Assembly (NCBI GenBank): GCA_017999235.1
Contig: JAGOBN010000092.1
Location: forward strand, 1-9,807
Source of the DNA: Anaerolineales bacterium
GTDB lineage: Bacteria; Chloroflexota; Anaerolineae; Anaerolineales; UBA6663
DNA: 9,807 bases
Reading direction: 5' to 3'
The position numbers were made by a program, and so were the translations under genes. The notes under the pieces are model-generated. The model was not told where the DNA came from and did no database searches. It saw only the letters and a list, made by a program, of their open reading frames with translations. Shown one piece after another: positions 1 through 6,765 of this stretch. Position 1 is the first letter of the stretch. The number at the start of each line of letters is the position of its first letter.

Positions 1-572
1 CTGATGCGCCGGCCGATCTCGCGCTTGTCGGATTCCAGCTGGGTCTCGCCCGGGCCGCGCAAGCCCACGCCGCCCGTGCCGCCGCGGCCCGACGCGCCGC
101 CGGCCTGGCGGGCCAGGTGCGTCCATTGCCGCGTCAGGCGCGGCAGGCGGTATTGGTACTGCGCCAGCTCCACCTGCAGGGCGCCTTCGCGCGTGCGCGC
201 GTGCTGGGCGAAGATATCCAGGATCAGGGCCGTGCGGTCCAGCACGCGCACCTTCTCGCCGAAGAGCGCTTCCAGCTCCCGGTGGTGGCGCGGCGAAAGC
301 TCGTCGTCGAAGATCACCACGTCCGCCAGGGTCTCTTCCACAAATGCCTTGACGTCCTCGGCCTTGCCCGAGCCGACAAAGGTGGCCGGGTCCGGATGGT
401 TGATCTTCTGGGAGGTCTCCCCCACCACGTTGAGGCCGGCGGTGTCGGCCAGCAGGGCCAGTTCGGAGAGCGAGTCCGCCACGCTCAACAGGTGCGGGGT
501 ATTGCGCACTTCCACCCCGACCAGGAAGGCGCGTTCGTGCGGCGGCTGCGTGGGCTGCGCGGGGCGCGGCAT
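1..572 (-). CDS. hflX: GTPase HflX, N-terminal part (gene runs off the left edge)
   Basis: HflX is a ribosome-associated GTPase that splits stalled or stressed 70S ribosomes in the cytoplasm. The 190 visible residues match the HflX N-terminal domain. They include the VGSGK segment of the nucleotide-binding N-domain, 'IFDDELSPRHHRELE', the RTALILDIFAQHARTREG stretch, and the family hallmark glycine-rich loop at residues 162-180 (GRGGTGG...RGPGETQLE), followed by the ESDKR start of the linker. The G domain with its P-loop lies beyond base 1 and cannot be checked. The ATG at 572 comes 1 base after the TAA of the upstream muiA-like gene, so the two are probably one transcript with coupled translation. 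No strong Shine-Dalgarno is visible in front. The family call is near certain; only the missing C-terminus limits it. Confidence 0.95.
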   Translation of the reverse strand, partial: MPRPAQPTQPPHERAFLVGVEVRNTPHLLSVADSLSELALLADTAGLNVVGETSQKINHPDPATFVGSGKAEDVKAFVEETLADVVIFDDELSPRHHRELEALFGEKVRVLDRTALILDIFAQHARTREGALQVELAQYQYRLPRLTRQWTHLARQAGGASGRGGTGGVGLRGPGETQLESDKREIGRRI

Positions 573-573
573 C

Positions 574-2169
574 TTACGCCAACCCGATCACCGGCAGAGC
601 GCGCGGATGCTCCACCGTGAACTCAAAGCGCAGGGTCTGTTTGGCATTAGCGGGCAAGGTCACCTTCCATTCCAGGAGATTCAAATCGGTCTGTTCAGCC
701 GGCCGCGGGTCCGCGCTTTCCAGGCGGACTTTTATCTGTTCGTCGCCGGCCACCGGCAGCTGATCCCGCACCAGCACGGTTTGCGGCGCGTCGCGCAGGT
801 TTTCCAGCTCGATCTTATAGCCAAAGCGCAGCCGGCGCTTATCGCCCAGCAGGTTCTTATCCACCTCGCGGGTGGTCAGCTCACGCTCCACGCGCAAGCG
901 CTCGTCGGCGCCCAGGAACAATTCCACTTCGCGGTTGGGCGGCGTCAGCTCCAGGGCCGTGGCGCCCAGGTAGTCCTCGCCCTCAAAGAGCTGGGCGCTG
1001 CCCGGGAGAAGCGTGTACGGCGAGTCGTTTTTGACCGTGGCCCGGCGGTAGCAGGCGGCGGAGAGCTTCGGCGCGGTCACGTAATCCAGCGCCGGTTTGA
1101 GCGGGAAAGCCGCCACCGCCACCTTGCGCGGCTCGCCGTTGCCGGGCACGCCGGCCCGGCCAGCCAATTTATAGGTCAGCGCGGCGCCGCTGGCCGAGAC
1201 CTCGGCCTCCGGCAGCTCCAGCTCGGCCTGCTCGGGCATGGGCGCCGGGGCGGCGGCCGGCATGGCGAAATCCATCGCGGCGGCGCGGGCCACCATCTTT
1301 GGGGCGCCGGGAGCCTGCGCCGCCAACACCCTGGGCGGCGGCGGGGGCGGCGCGGCGCGCACATACCACGGGTCAAGCTCCGGCACGGTGAGCGCCAGGG
1401 CCGGCTGGGCCGTGGACAGCGTCAGCTCCACGTCCGGCCACTCTTCGCCTGTAGTCTGCGTCACCTGGGCCAGATAGGTCACGGCCAGCGCGCCGGCCTC
1501 CAGGCGTAAATCATAGAGCGGCTCCCACGCCGCGCCGGAGACCACGTAGGTCACGTCCAGGGTCAGCGCGCCGGGGCTGAGCGCTTCCAGCTCGACGGCC
1601 ACGGTGAACCGCTGCCGGGGACGGGCCGCTTGAGCCGTCTGCAGCTGGTGTTTCAGGTGTTCGACCTTCTTTTCGTTCTCGCGCTTTTCCTTGGCCAGCT
1701 GCAGCAGTTCGCGCTGGAGCTGGACCGAGCGGGCGCGCAGAAAGTCGAACAAGGCGCCCTGCTCCTCCAGCTTCTGGCCGCGCAGCGCCAGGCCGCGCGC
1801 AAAGGTCTCGGCCTGGCCGCCCAGATCATCCAGGTGCTTTTGCTCGCGCTCCAAGACGCCGGCGCGGGCCGCCAGCTCCTGGCTGACTGCCTGCGCGTCC
1901 AGCAGCCGCGCTTCCAGATCGCGCACGGCCTCCGCCGGCGTTTCCTCAAACGAAGTCTTCCGCGTGGCCGCGCCCAGCAAACGGACGCGGGCCGCGCCGC
2001 GGCCGGCCACCCGGACGGACTCCGGCTGCAAGCGCAGCGGCAGTTCCGGGAACTCCACCACGGCCGGGCCGGCGGCCACGGTTAAGGATGCCTGGCGCGT
2101 GACCCGCGCCCGGTCCGGGAACACGGTGACGGCGACCACCTGACTGTCAGCGACGATGATGTTTCCCAT
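574..2169 (-). CDS. MuiA family protein (DUF4140/DUF4139), mucoidy inhibitor-like
   Basis: 531 residues, a usual length for the family. Residues 10-75 form the N-terminal DUF4140-like beta domain (VTVFPDRARVTRQ...). Residues 80-180 are a charged, heptad-like coiled coil. The rest is the DUF4139 domain with its typical stretches: SGAAWEPLYDLRL at 211-223, QTTGEEWPDVELTLSTAQP at 238-256 and NDSPYTLLPGSA at 381-392. A Pro/Ala-rich insertion (residues 273-310, with six prolines in a row) splits the DUF4139 part. No signal peptide or membrane segment is seen. The family is named after a protein reported to inhibit mucoidy, but its biochemical role is not established, so no function is claimed. The start is well supported: AAGGAG lies 5 bases before the ATG. 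It probably leads an operon with hflX, 1 base downstream. Confidence 0.9.
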   Translation of the reverse strand: MGNIIVADSQVVAVTVFPDRARVTRQASLTVAAGPAVVEFPELPLRLQPESVRVAGRGAARVRLLGAATRKTSFEETPAEAVRDLEARLLDAQAVSQELAARAGVLEREQKHLDDLGGQAETFARGLALRGQKLEEQGALFDFLRARSVQLQRELLQLAKEKRENEKKVEHLKHQLQTAQAARPRQRFTVAVELEALSPGALTLDVTYVVSGAAWEPLYDLRLEAGALAVTYLAQVTQTTGEEWPDVELTLSTAQPALALTVPELDPWYVRAAPPPPPPRVLAAQAPGAPKMVARAAAMDFAMPAAAPAPMPEQAELELPEAEVSASGAALTYKLAGRAGVPGNGEPRKVAVAAFPLKPALDYVTAPKLSAACYRRATVKNDSPYTLLPGSAQLFEGEDYLGATALELTPPNREVELFLGADERLRVERELTTREVDKNLLGDKRRLRFGYKIELENLRDAPQTVLVRDQLPVAGDEQIKVRLESADPRPAEQTDLNLLEWKVTLPANAKQTLRFEFTVEHPRALPVIGLA

Positions 2170-2174
2170 TGCGG

Positions 2175-2180
2175 CTCCTT
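2175..2180 (-). promoter_or_regulatory. Shine-Dalgarno of the muiA-like gene
   Basis: The minus strand reads AAGGAG followed by a 5-base spacer (CCGCA) and ATG. This is the clearest ribosome binding site in the window and fixes the start at 2169. Confidence 0.75.
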
Positions 2181-2193
2181 GGGCTGTGGCGCG

Positions 2194-2199
2194 ATTATA
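2194..2199 (-). promoter_or_regulatory. -10 box (TATAAT) for the muiA-hflX unit
   Basis: A perfect TATAAT on the minus strand, in otherwise GC-rich DNA, lies 25 bases before the ATG. Transcription would begin near 2187, just ahead of the AAGGAG ribosome site, giving a leader of about 18 bases. At the expected distance there is no convincing -35 box (TCAGCG at 17 bp), so the site is inferred mainly from the -10 box and its position. Confidence 0.5.
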
Positions 2200-2272
2200 C
2201 TCCGGCGCCGCCCCGCCGCTGAGTGCGGCTTTGCGGGTGAAAATACGGTTAAATAAGGGCGCAATGGGGCGT

Positions 2273-2286
2273 CGGACACTTGTCCG
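2273..2286. repeat. Palindrome CGGACA-CT-TGTCCG in a divergent promoter region
   Basis: Two perfect 6-base half-sites separated by 2 bases lie between the divergent muiA-like and cyclase genes. The right half overlaps the proposed -35 box of the cyclase promoter, which would suit an operator, but no regulator can be named. Chance occurrence in GC-rich DNA is possible. Confidence 0.35.
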
Positions 2287-2308
2287 GCCAAAAGCTAGGC
2301 GCTAGACT
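2280..2308 (+). promoter_or_regulatory. Possible sigma-70 type promoter for the cyclase operon
   Basis: TTGTCC (2280-2285) and TAGACT (2303-2308) are separated by 17 bp, and each matches 4 of 6 consensus bases. Transcription would start near 2315, giving a leader of about 47 bases. The -35 box overlaps the right arm of the CGGACA/TGTCCG palindrome. The match is only moderate. Confidence 0.35.
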
Positions 2309-2361
2309 GCCATAACACCGAGACAGGGACGTCTTGGTGATCAGCGGATTTAGCGAACGCC

Positions 2362-4539
2362 ATGCCCCAAACGCTCCTGCTCGTTCACGCGGACCCCAGC
2401 GCCACTCAACCGCTCGCCGACTACTTCACCCAACGCGGCGACCGCGTGGTTTTGGCCGCCACAGCCCTGGAGGCGCTCAAGTTTCTGAGCGCCCAGGCGC
2501 CCGAGCTGGTCAGCGTGGACCTGCATCTGCCCGGCGATGACTGGCTGGACATCATCCGCATGACCCGCCGGGTCTACCCAGCAGCGCGCGTCCTCATCAC
2601 CAGCCGCGTCCCGGATCTGCGCCGCGAGCTGCAGGCCAAGGAGCTGGGCTGCCAGGTCTTTTTGCGCCAGCCGTTTGCGCCAGTGTGGATTGAGCGCGCG
2701 TTGGCGCAGTTGACGAGCGGCGCCGTCGTCCCGCGCCAGCCGGCCGCGCTGCCGGCGGTGCGCCTGTCGGTGCGGGCCAAGATCATCCTGCCGTTCGCGC
2801 TGTTGGCCGGCGTCTTCGCCGCCGCCGCCGCGTATTTGATCGGCACCTATGTCTCTGATTCGATGCGCGATCGGTTTGACCGGCAATTAGTGGATGCCGC
2901 CACGCTGACCGGGGATTGGATGGTGCGGACCGAGAACGCTTTGCTGGAGACCGAGCGCCTGGTGGCCAACAGCACCGGCGTGGCGGCGGCCCTGGCCGCG
3001 CGCGACAGCCAGGCCCTGCAGGCTCTCGTCCTGCCCCTGGCGATCAACAATCAGCCGCCGGCCCTGGAACTCCTGGCCGCCGACGGCGTCAGTGTCCTCT
3101 CGCTCCGCCAGGCCGCCGGCGCGCCCAGCGGGTACGCCGCCAGCCAGGGGGAGGGCGTCTTCGCGCAGTGGCCCTTGGTGCAGAGCGTGCTGGCGCAGCG
3201 CCAGGACCCGCAAGGGGACAAATACGCGAGCCTCGCCGAGGCGCCCTGGGGGCGGATTTTCTATGTCGCCGGGCCGGTCTGGGGGCCGGAGGACCAACTG
3301 GCCGGCGTGGTGTTGGTAGGGATGCCGCTGGACGCGCTGGCCCGCGAGATCCGCGCCAGCACCCTGGCGCACGTCACGTTTTACACCGCCGCCGGCCGGC
3401 AGCTGGCCTCCACCTTGGCAGCCGGCGCCGATCTATCCCCGGCGGAAGCCAACGCCTTGGCCGGCCGCGCCGGCGCCGAGGTGCTGCTCCGCCCGCTGAC
3501 GGCGGAGAGCGCCGTCTACAGCGAAGCGGTGGGGCCGTGGTCCGCGCGCAACGGTGAGGCGCTGGGCTGGGCGGGGACCGCTCTGGCGCAAAGCTTCATC
3601 GCCCAACCCTCCTTCCTGACCCAGGCGCAGTCCCTGGCGGTGGTGCTGGCCGGCCTGCTGCTGGTCTTTGTCATCGGCTGGAGCCTGGCCCAGCACATTA
3701 CCCGCCCGCTGGGGCCGATGGTGCGCGCCGCGCGCGACGTGGCGCAGGGCAATTTCCAAGTCAAGCTCCATGACAGCGGCAACGACGAAGTAGCCGTGCT
3801 GGTGTACGCCTTTAATCAAATGGTCTCGGGCCTGCAGGAGGGCTCCATCTACCGGGATCTGCTCGGCCGCACCGTCTCGCCGGAGGTGCGCGAGGAATTG
3901 CGCACGGCCTTCGAATCGGGCAATTTGCGCTTGGAAGGCCAGGCCTTTACCGCCACGGTCCTGATGAGCGATATCCGCGGCTTCACCACGCTCTCGGAAA
4001 AATCCGACCCGACCGTGGTGCTCAAGTGGCTCAACGAATACTTCAGCGAACTGGTGCCGGTGATCACGGCCAACGGCGGCGTGGTGGATAAATTTGAGGG
4101 CGACGCCATCCTGGCCTTCTTTGGGGTGCTGCCCCGGCCGCTCCCGCCGCGTGAGAGCGCGTTCCAGGCCTGCCGCGCGGCCCTGGAAATGCTGCGCGTG
4201 ATCGAGACCATCAACGCCCGCCGGGCGGCGCGCGGGGAGCCGCTGTTCATCACCGGCATCGGCGTGAATACCGGCCCGGTCACGGCCGGCGGGCTGGGAA
4301 CCTCCGACCGCCTGAACTACACCATCATCGGCGACACGGTGAACACCACCCAGCGGCTGGAAGCCTACACGCGCGCCTTTGACCAGAGCGCGGCCGTGAT
4401 CAGCGAATCAACCTGGGCCGCGCTGCGCGGCCGGCAAAGCCTCTTCCAGCTTGATTCACTGGGCGGCCACATGTTCAAGGGCAAATCCGAACCGATCCAG
4501 GTCTATCACCTGCGGCCGGCGGACGAAAGCGGCGCATGA
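2362..4539 (+). CDS. Membrane-bound class III adenylate cyclase with N-terminal receiver domain
   Basis: Predicted to make cAMP from ATP at the inner face of the membrane. Domains in order: receiver (residues 3-117, phospho-acceptor D53 in VSVDLHLPG); TM1 (about 140-162); an extracytoplasmic sensor, Cache-like by appearance (about 163-422); TM2 (about 423-442); HAMP (about 443-495, with the ITRPL proline and NDEVAVL); cyclase (about 525-690). The catalytic set is complete: metal aspartates D537 (MSDIRGF) and D581 (KFEGD), K577 and T654 for adenine recognition, and N661 and R665 for the transition state (NTTQR). The K/T pair favours ATP over GTP. The receiver is atypical: the conserved lysine is Q103 (FLRQPF) and only one acid (D11) fills the usual acidic pair. 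The ATG at 2362 has no strong Shine-Dalgarno. The stop overlaps the next start as ATGA, so the two genes are probably co-translated. Confidence 0.92.
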   Translation: MPQTLLLVHADPSATQPLADYFTQRGDRVVLAATALEALKFLSAQAPELVSVDLHLPGDDWLDIIRMTRRVYPAARVLITSRVPDLRRELQAKELGCQVFLRQPFAPVWIERALAQLTSGAVVPRQPAALPAVRLSVRAKIILPFALLAGVFAAAAAYLIGTYVSDSMRDRFDRQLVDAATLTGDWMVRTENALLETERLVANSTGVAAALAARDSQALQALVLPLAINNQPPALELLAADGVSVLSLRQAAGAPSGYAASQGEGVFAQWPLVQSVLAQRQDPQGDKYASLAEAPWGRIFYVAGPVWGPEDQLAGVVLVGMPLDALAREIRASTLAHVTFYTAAGRQLASTLAAGADLSPAEANALAGRAGAEVLLRPLTAESAVYSEAVGPWSARNGEALGWAGTALAQSFIAQPSFLTQAQSLAVVLAGLLLVFVIGWSLAQHITRPLGPMVRAARDVAQGNFQVKLHDSGNDEVAVLVYAFNQMVSGLQEGSIYRDLLGRTVSPEVREELRTAFESGNLRLEGQAFTATVLMSDIRGFTTLSEKSDPTVVLKWLNEYFSELVPVITANGGVVDKFEGDAILAFFGVLPRPLPPRESAFQACRAALEMLRVIETINARRAARGEPLFITGIGVNTGPVTAGGLGTSDRLNYTIIGDTVNTTQRLEAYTRAFDQSAAVISESTWAALRGRQSLFQLDSLGGHMFKGKSEPIQVYHLRPADESGA

Positions 4540-5291
4540 CCCCTCGGACTCCGCCCCGCCGCTATCCCTGGTGGCTCAGCGGGCTGCTGGGCGCGCTCAT
4601 CCTGCTGATTGGCGTGGCCGGCCTGTTGGTGGTGGCGCGGCCGGCCACGGCCGGGCTGCTGCCGCTGGATATCCGCTCGCACCTGCGCGCCAACTACAGC
4701 GCCGACCCGCGGGATATGCGGATCGCGGCGGTGGATCCGCAAATCATCGCGGAAGTTCTGCAGGATCAACAAGCGGCGCGGGCCGGGACCGGCACGCCGG
4801 CCGCCGAGCCGCTGACGATCCCGCAGCTGCTGCAGGCGCCCGTGCCCAGCGTCACCCTGGCGCCCGGTCAACCGACCGCCACCCCCGCCGCCACCGCCAC
4901 CGCGCCGCCGGCCAGCGCCACGCCGACGACCACGTCCGAGCCGGCCTCGCCGACCAGCGCGCCATCTGCCACCCCACTTGCCCCGCCGACCCTGGCGCCG
5001 ACCTTCACACCGACTCCCCTGCCAACCCGCACGCGGGGGGGGCCGACATCGCCGCCCACGGCGCCGCCCACGCGCACCTCCGGGCCAACATCAACCGTGG
5101 ACATTGTCGCCACCGCCACGCCGCAGGTGGTTCAAGACACCCCGGCGCCCGCCGACACCGAGCCGCCGCCGGCCCCCACCGCTGAGCTGCCGCCGCCGGC
5201 CACCGAACCACCACCGCCGCCGCCGCCCACCGATACCCAAGAAGCGTACCTGCCGCCGCCCACCGCGCCGCCGGCCGGCGGTTACCCGTAG
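4536..5291 (+). CDS. Single-pass membrane protein with long Pro/Thr/Ala-rich tail, function unknown
   Basis: 251 residues with no recognisable enzymatic domain. A basic N-terminus (RTPPRR) precedes one hydrophobic segment at residues 12-34, followed by RP and then a short ordinary stretch (residues 40-104: LDIRSHLRANYSADPRDMRIAAVDPQIIAEVLQDQQ...). From about residue 108 the chain is low-complexity Pro/Thr/Ala/Ser, ending in polyproline blocks and PPAGGYP. By the positive-inside rule the tail should be outside the membrane. Such tails are common stalk or spacer segments in Chloroflexota surface proteins. Its ATG overlaps the cyclase TGA (ATGA), which ties its expression to the cyclase and suggests, without proving, a partner role at the membrane. 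An 8-G tract lies at 5035-5042. The gene could be a lineage-specific accessory protein; no function is assigned. Confidence 0.7.
   Translation: MTPRTPPRRYPWWLSGLLGALILLIGVAGLLVVARPATAGLLPLDIRSHLRANYSADPRDMRIAAVDPQIIAEVLQDQQAARAGTGTPAAEPLTIPQLLQAPVPSVTLAPGQPTATPAATATAPPASATPTTTSEPASPTSAPSATPLAPPTLAPTFTPTPLPTRTRGGPTSPPTAPPTRTSGPTSTVDIVATATPQVVQDTPAPADTEPPPAPTAELPPPATEPPPPPPPTDTQEAYLPPPTAPPAGGYP
4860..5288 (+). repeat. Low-complexity C-rich tract encoding the Pro/Thr/Ala tail
   Basis: About 430 bases are strongly C-rich on the plus strand (CCG, CCC, ACC and GCC codons). They encode the irregular P/T/A tail, ending in Glu-Pro-Pro and polyproline blocks. The repeat units are not exact. Such tracts tend to vary in length between related strains. 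Confidence 0.6.
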
Positions 5292-5309
5292 GCGCCCCAG
5301 GAACCCAAC

Positions 5310-5345
5310 AAAAAAAATAGCCGCGCTGATTCGGTCAGCGCGGCT
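5310..5345 (-). terminator. Intrinsic terminator of the aminotransferase gene
   Basis: Read on the minus strand, an 11-bp perfect GC-rich stem (AGCCGCGCTGA / TCAGCGCGGCT, 5319-5345) with a 5-base loop is followed by a T-run (complement of the 8-A run at 5310-5317). It begins 18 bases past the aminotransferase stop. On the plus strand no T-run follows the stem, so it is not a classical terminator for the convergent cyclase operon. Confidence 0.9.
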
Positions 5346-5363
5346 CGGCTTGAAGCGCCCCGG

Positions 5364-6548
5364 CTAAACCGAAAAACTTGCCACGCGCTGCATCGCCTCC
5401 CGCAGGCGCTGATCTTCCAGACACAGCGAGACGCGCACGTAGCCTTGGCCAGACGGGCCAAAGATCGAGCCGGGCGTCAGACTCACGCCCGTCGTCGCCG
5501 CCAAGGCCTCGGTAAAAGCCAGGTCGTCGGCGCCAAAACGCCCGCCGTCTGGCAGCCGCGCCCACACATAGATCGCGGCTTCGGGGACATCCATCTGCAG
5601 ACCGGCCGCGCGCAGCGCCGCGACCACCAGATCGCGCCGGCGTTCGTAATGGGCATTGCGCGCGCTGGTCCACGTCTGGTCGCCCGTCAACGCCGCCACC
5701 CCGGCGTCCAAAATCCCCTTGAACATCCCGGAATCGACATTGCCGATGAGCCCCGTCAGCGCCAGCAGTACGTCGGCGTTGCCGGCCGCGACGCCGGCCC
5801 GCCAGCCGCCCATGTTATACGTCTTGGAGAGCGAGTGAAATTCCACCGCCACCTCGCGCGCCCCGGGGACCTGCAGCAGGCTGGGGGCGACATACTGGCC
5901 GTAGGTGATCTCCGTGTAGGGCGCGTCATGGGCGATGAGGAAATTGTACTCACGGGCCAGAGCCACCGCCTCCGCAAAAAACGGAAGCGTGGCCACCGCG
6001 CCGGTGGGGTTATTGGGATAGTTGAGCCACATGAGCTTGGCGCGCCGCAGCGTCTCAGCGGGGAGCGCGGCGAGGTCGGGCAAATAGCGGTTGCGCGCCA
6101 GCAGCGGCATATACACGATCTCCGCGCCGGCGAAGCGCGCGCCGTTGGTATAGGCCAGATAGCCGGGATCCGGCACCAGCACCACCTCGCCCGGGTTGAC
6201 CAGGGCGAGGTGCAGATGAAAGACGCCCTCCTTGGAGCCGAGCAGGGCAATCACTTCCCGCTGGGGATCCAGTGTGACCTCAAAGCGCCGGCGATAGAAC
6301 TCCGCCCAGGCCGCACGGTATTCGGGCGTGCCGCTGTAGGGCTGATAGCCGTGATTATCCGGGTCTTCCGCCGAGCGGTTGAGCGCGGCGACGATGTGCG
6401 GGGCCGGCGGCAGGTCGGGCGAGCCCGCATCCAAACGGATCACATCCACCCCCTGCGCGCGCAAGGCCGCCAGGCGTTGCGGCAGAAAATGAAAGAAATA
6501 GGGCGGGATAGAGTCAAGCCGGTGGGCAGGGGCGAAACGCGAGGGCAT
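5364..6548 (-). CDS. dapL: DapL-type PLP aminotransferase, probable LL-diaminopimelate aminotransferase
   Basis: A fold-type I aminotransferase of 394 residues, the usual DapL length. DapL converts tetrahydrodipicolinate plus glutamate to LL-diaminopimelate in the cytoplasm, a shortcut in lysine and peptidoglycan precursor synthesis. Visible landmarks: IPPYFF near the N-terminus, GSKEG at 104-108, VLVPDPGY at 123-130, NYPNNPTGAV at 176-185 (N180 contacts PLP), HDAPYTEI at 207-214 (D208, Y211), the PLP lysine K242 in FHSLSKTYNMGGWR, and the substrate carboxylate arginine R372 in YVRVSL. The run of matches follows the bacterial DapL pattern closely. Deviations are GSPDLP where DapL usually has GDPDLP, and NMGGWRAG for NMTGWRIG. 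Another related transaminase substrate is therefore possible. GGAG lies 5 bases before the ATG. It is a single-gene unit ending at a clear terminator. Confidence 0.88.
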   Translation of the reverse strand: MPSRFAPAHRLDSIPPYFFHFLPQRLAALRAQGVDVIRLDAGSPDLPPAPHIVAALNRSAEDPDNHGYQPYSGTPEYRAAWAEFYRRRFEVTLDPQREVIALLGSKEGVFHLHLALVNPGEVVLVPDPGYLAYTNGARFAGAEIVYMPLLARNRYLPDLAALPAETLRRAKLMWLNYPNNPTGAVATLPFFAEAVALAREYNFLIAHDAPYTEITYGQYVAPSLLQVPGAREVAVEFHSLSKTYNMGGWRAGVAAGNADVLLALTGLIGNVDSGMFKGILDAGVAALTGDQTWTSARNAHYERRRDLVVAALRAAGLQMDVPEAAIYVWARLPDGGRFGADDLAFTEALAATTGVSLTPGSIFGPSGQGYVRVSLCLEDQRLREAMQRVASFSV

Positions 6549-6601
6549 AACATCTCCAGAGCAAAGGCACGTGGATAAATGATACCCGATACGCGCATTA
6601 A

Positions 6602-6623
6602 GCAGGCGGCTTTAGCCCCCTGC
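6602..6623. repeat. Imperfect inverted repeat (hairpin)
   Basis: GCAGG-C-GGC, loop TTTA, GCC-C-CCTGC: 8 paired bases interrupted by one C-C mismatch. No T-run follows on either strand, so it is not a terminator. It could lie upstream of the aminotransferase transcript start or serve as a protein site; its role is unknown. Confidence 0.35.
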
Positions 6624-6692
6624 CCGGCTGCGGATAGCCTAGATTTTCTTATCAACTATTTTGTCCGAAATACTCACACACCCCTTGATGGC

Positions 6693-6702
6693 TATGCGCA
6701 TA
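6693..6702. repeat. 10-base perfect palindrome TATGCGCATA
   Basis: It lies about 42 bases upstream of the predicted sigma-54 transcription start and directly before the -24 element. It could be an operator or an activator half-site, although enhancer sites for sigma-54 usually lie further upstream. Chance cannot be excluded. Confidence 0.3.
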
Positions 6703-6713
6703 ATCCGAATATC

Positions 6714-6729
6714 TGGCACTGATCTTGCA
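6714..6729 (+). promoter_or_regulatory. Sigma-54 (-24/-12) promoter upstream of rpoN
   Basis: The sequence is TGGCAC-TGATC-TTGCA. It matches the sigma-54 consensus TGGCAC-N5-TTGCA/T at every conserved base, with GG (6715-6716) and GC (6727-6728) at the required 12-base spacing. A C precedes it, also as in the consensus. The predicted start is near 6740, leaving a 37-base leader before the rpoN ATG. The orientation and placement suggest autogenous control of the sigma factor gene. Confidence 0.75.
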
Positions 6730-6736
6730 TCTTTCA

Positions 6737-6765
6737 TTGACCGGGATTCTAACCACTCTTATACT
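6737..6765 (+). promoter_or_regulatory. Sigma-70 type promoter of rpoN, giving a near-leaderless mRNA
   Basis: TTGACC (6737-6742) and TATACT (6760-6765) are 17 bp apart, each matching 5 of 6 consensus bases. The start would be near 6772, only about 5 bases before the ATG at 6777. The -35 box covers the predicted sigma-54 start site, so the two promoters should compete. Confidence 0.7.

Noticed and set aside
4..1509. 501-codon open frame on the plus strand opposite hflX and the muiA-like gene
   Set aside because: It is a GC-rich antisense shadow. Its translation is Arg/Gln/His-rich without domains, while the opposite strand encodes two recognisable families.
4451..5185. 244-codon plus-strand frame overlapping the end of the cyclase and the tail protein
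   Set aside because: It starts inside the cyclase domain and has no domain. The frame starting at 4536 has a TM segment and an ATGA junction. Either slip at the G8 tract would only produce low-complexity tails.
5319..5345. Bidirectional terminator serving the cyclase operon as well
   Set aside because: After the stem the plus strand reads CGGCTTGAAG with no T-run, so only the minus-strand direction fits an intrinsic terminator.
5445..6578. 377-codon plus-strand frame opposite the aminotransferase
   Set aside because: Antisense shadow; the minus strand has all the PLP enzyme motifs and a terminator.
6579..6584. TATCAT as -10 box of the aminotransferase
   Set aside because: No acceptable -35 box at 16-18 bp and no extended -10, so it is not listed as a separate promoter.
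6650..6662. IHF-like site (TATCAA-N4-TTT) in the AT-rich part of the rpoN upstream region
   Set aside because: One mismatch at the last consensus base, and IHF proper is mainly proteobacterial. An AT-rich bendable patch is the safer description.
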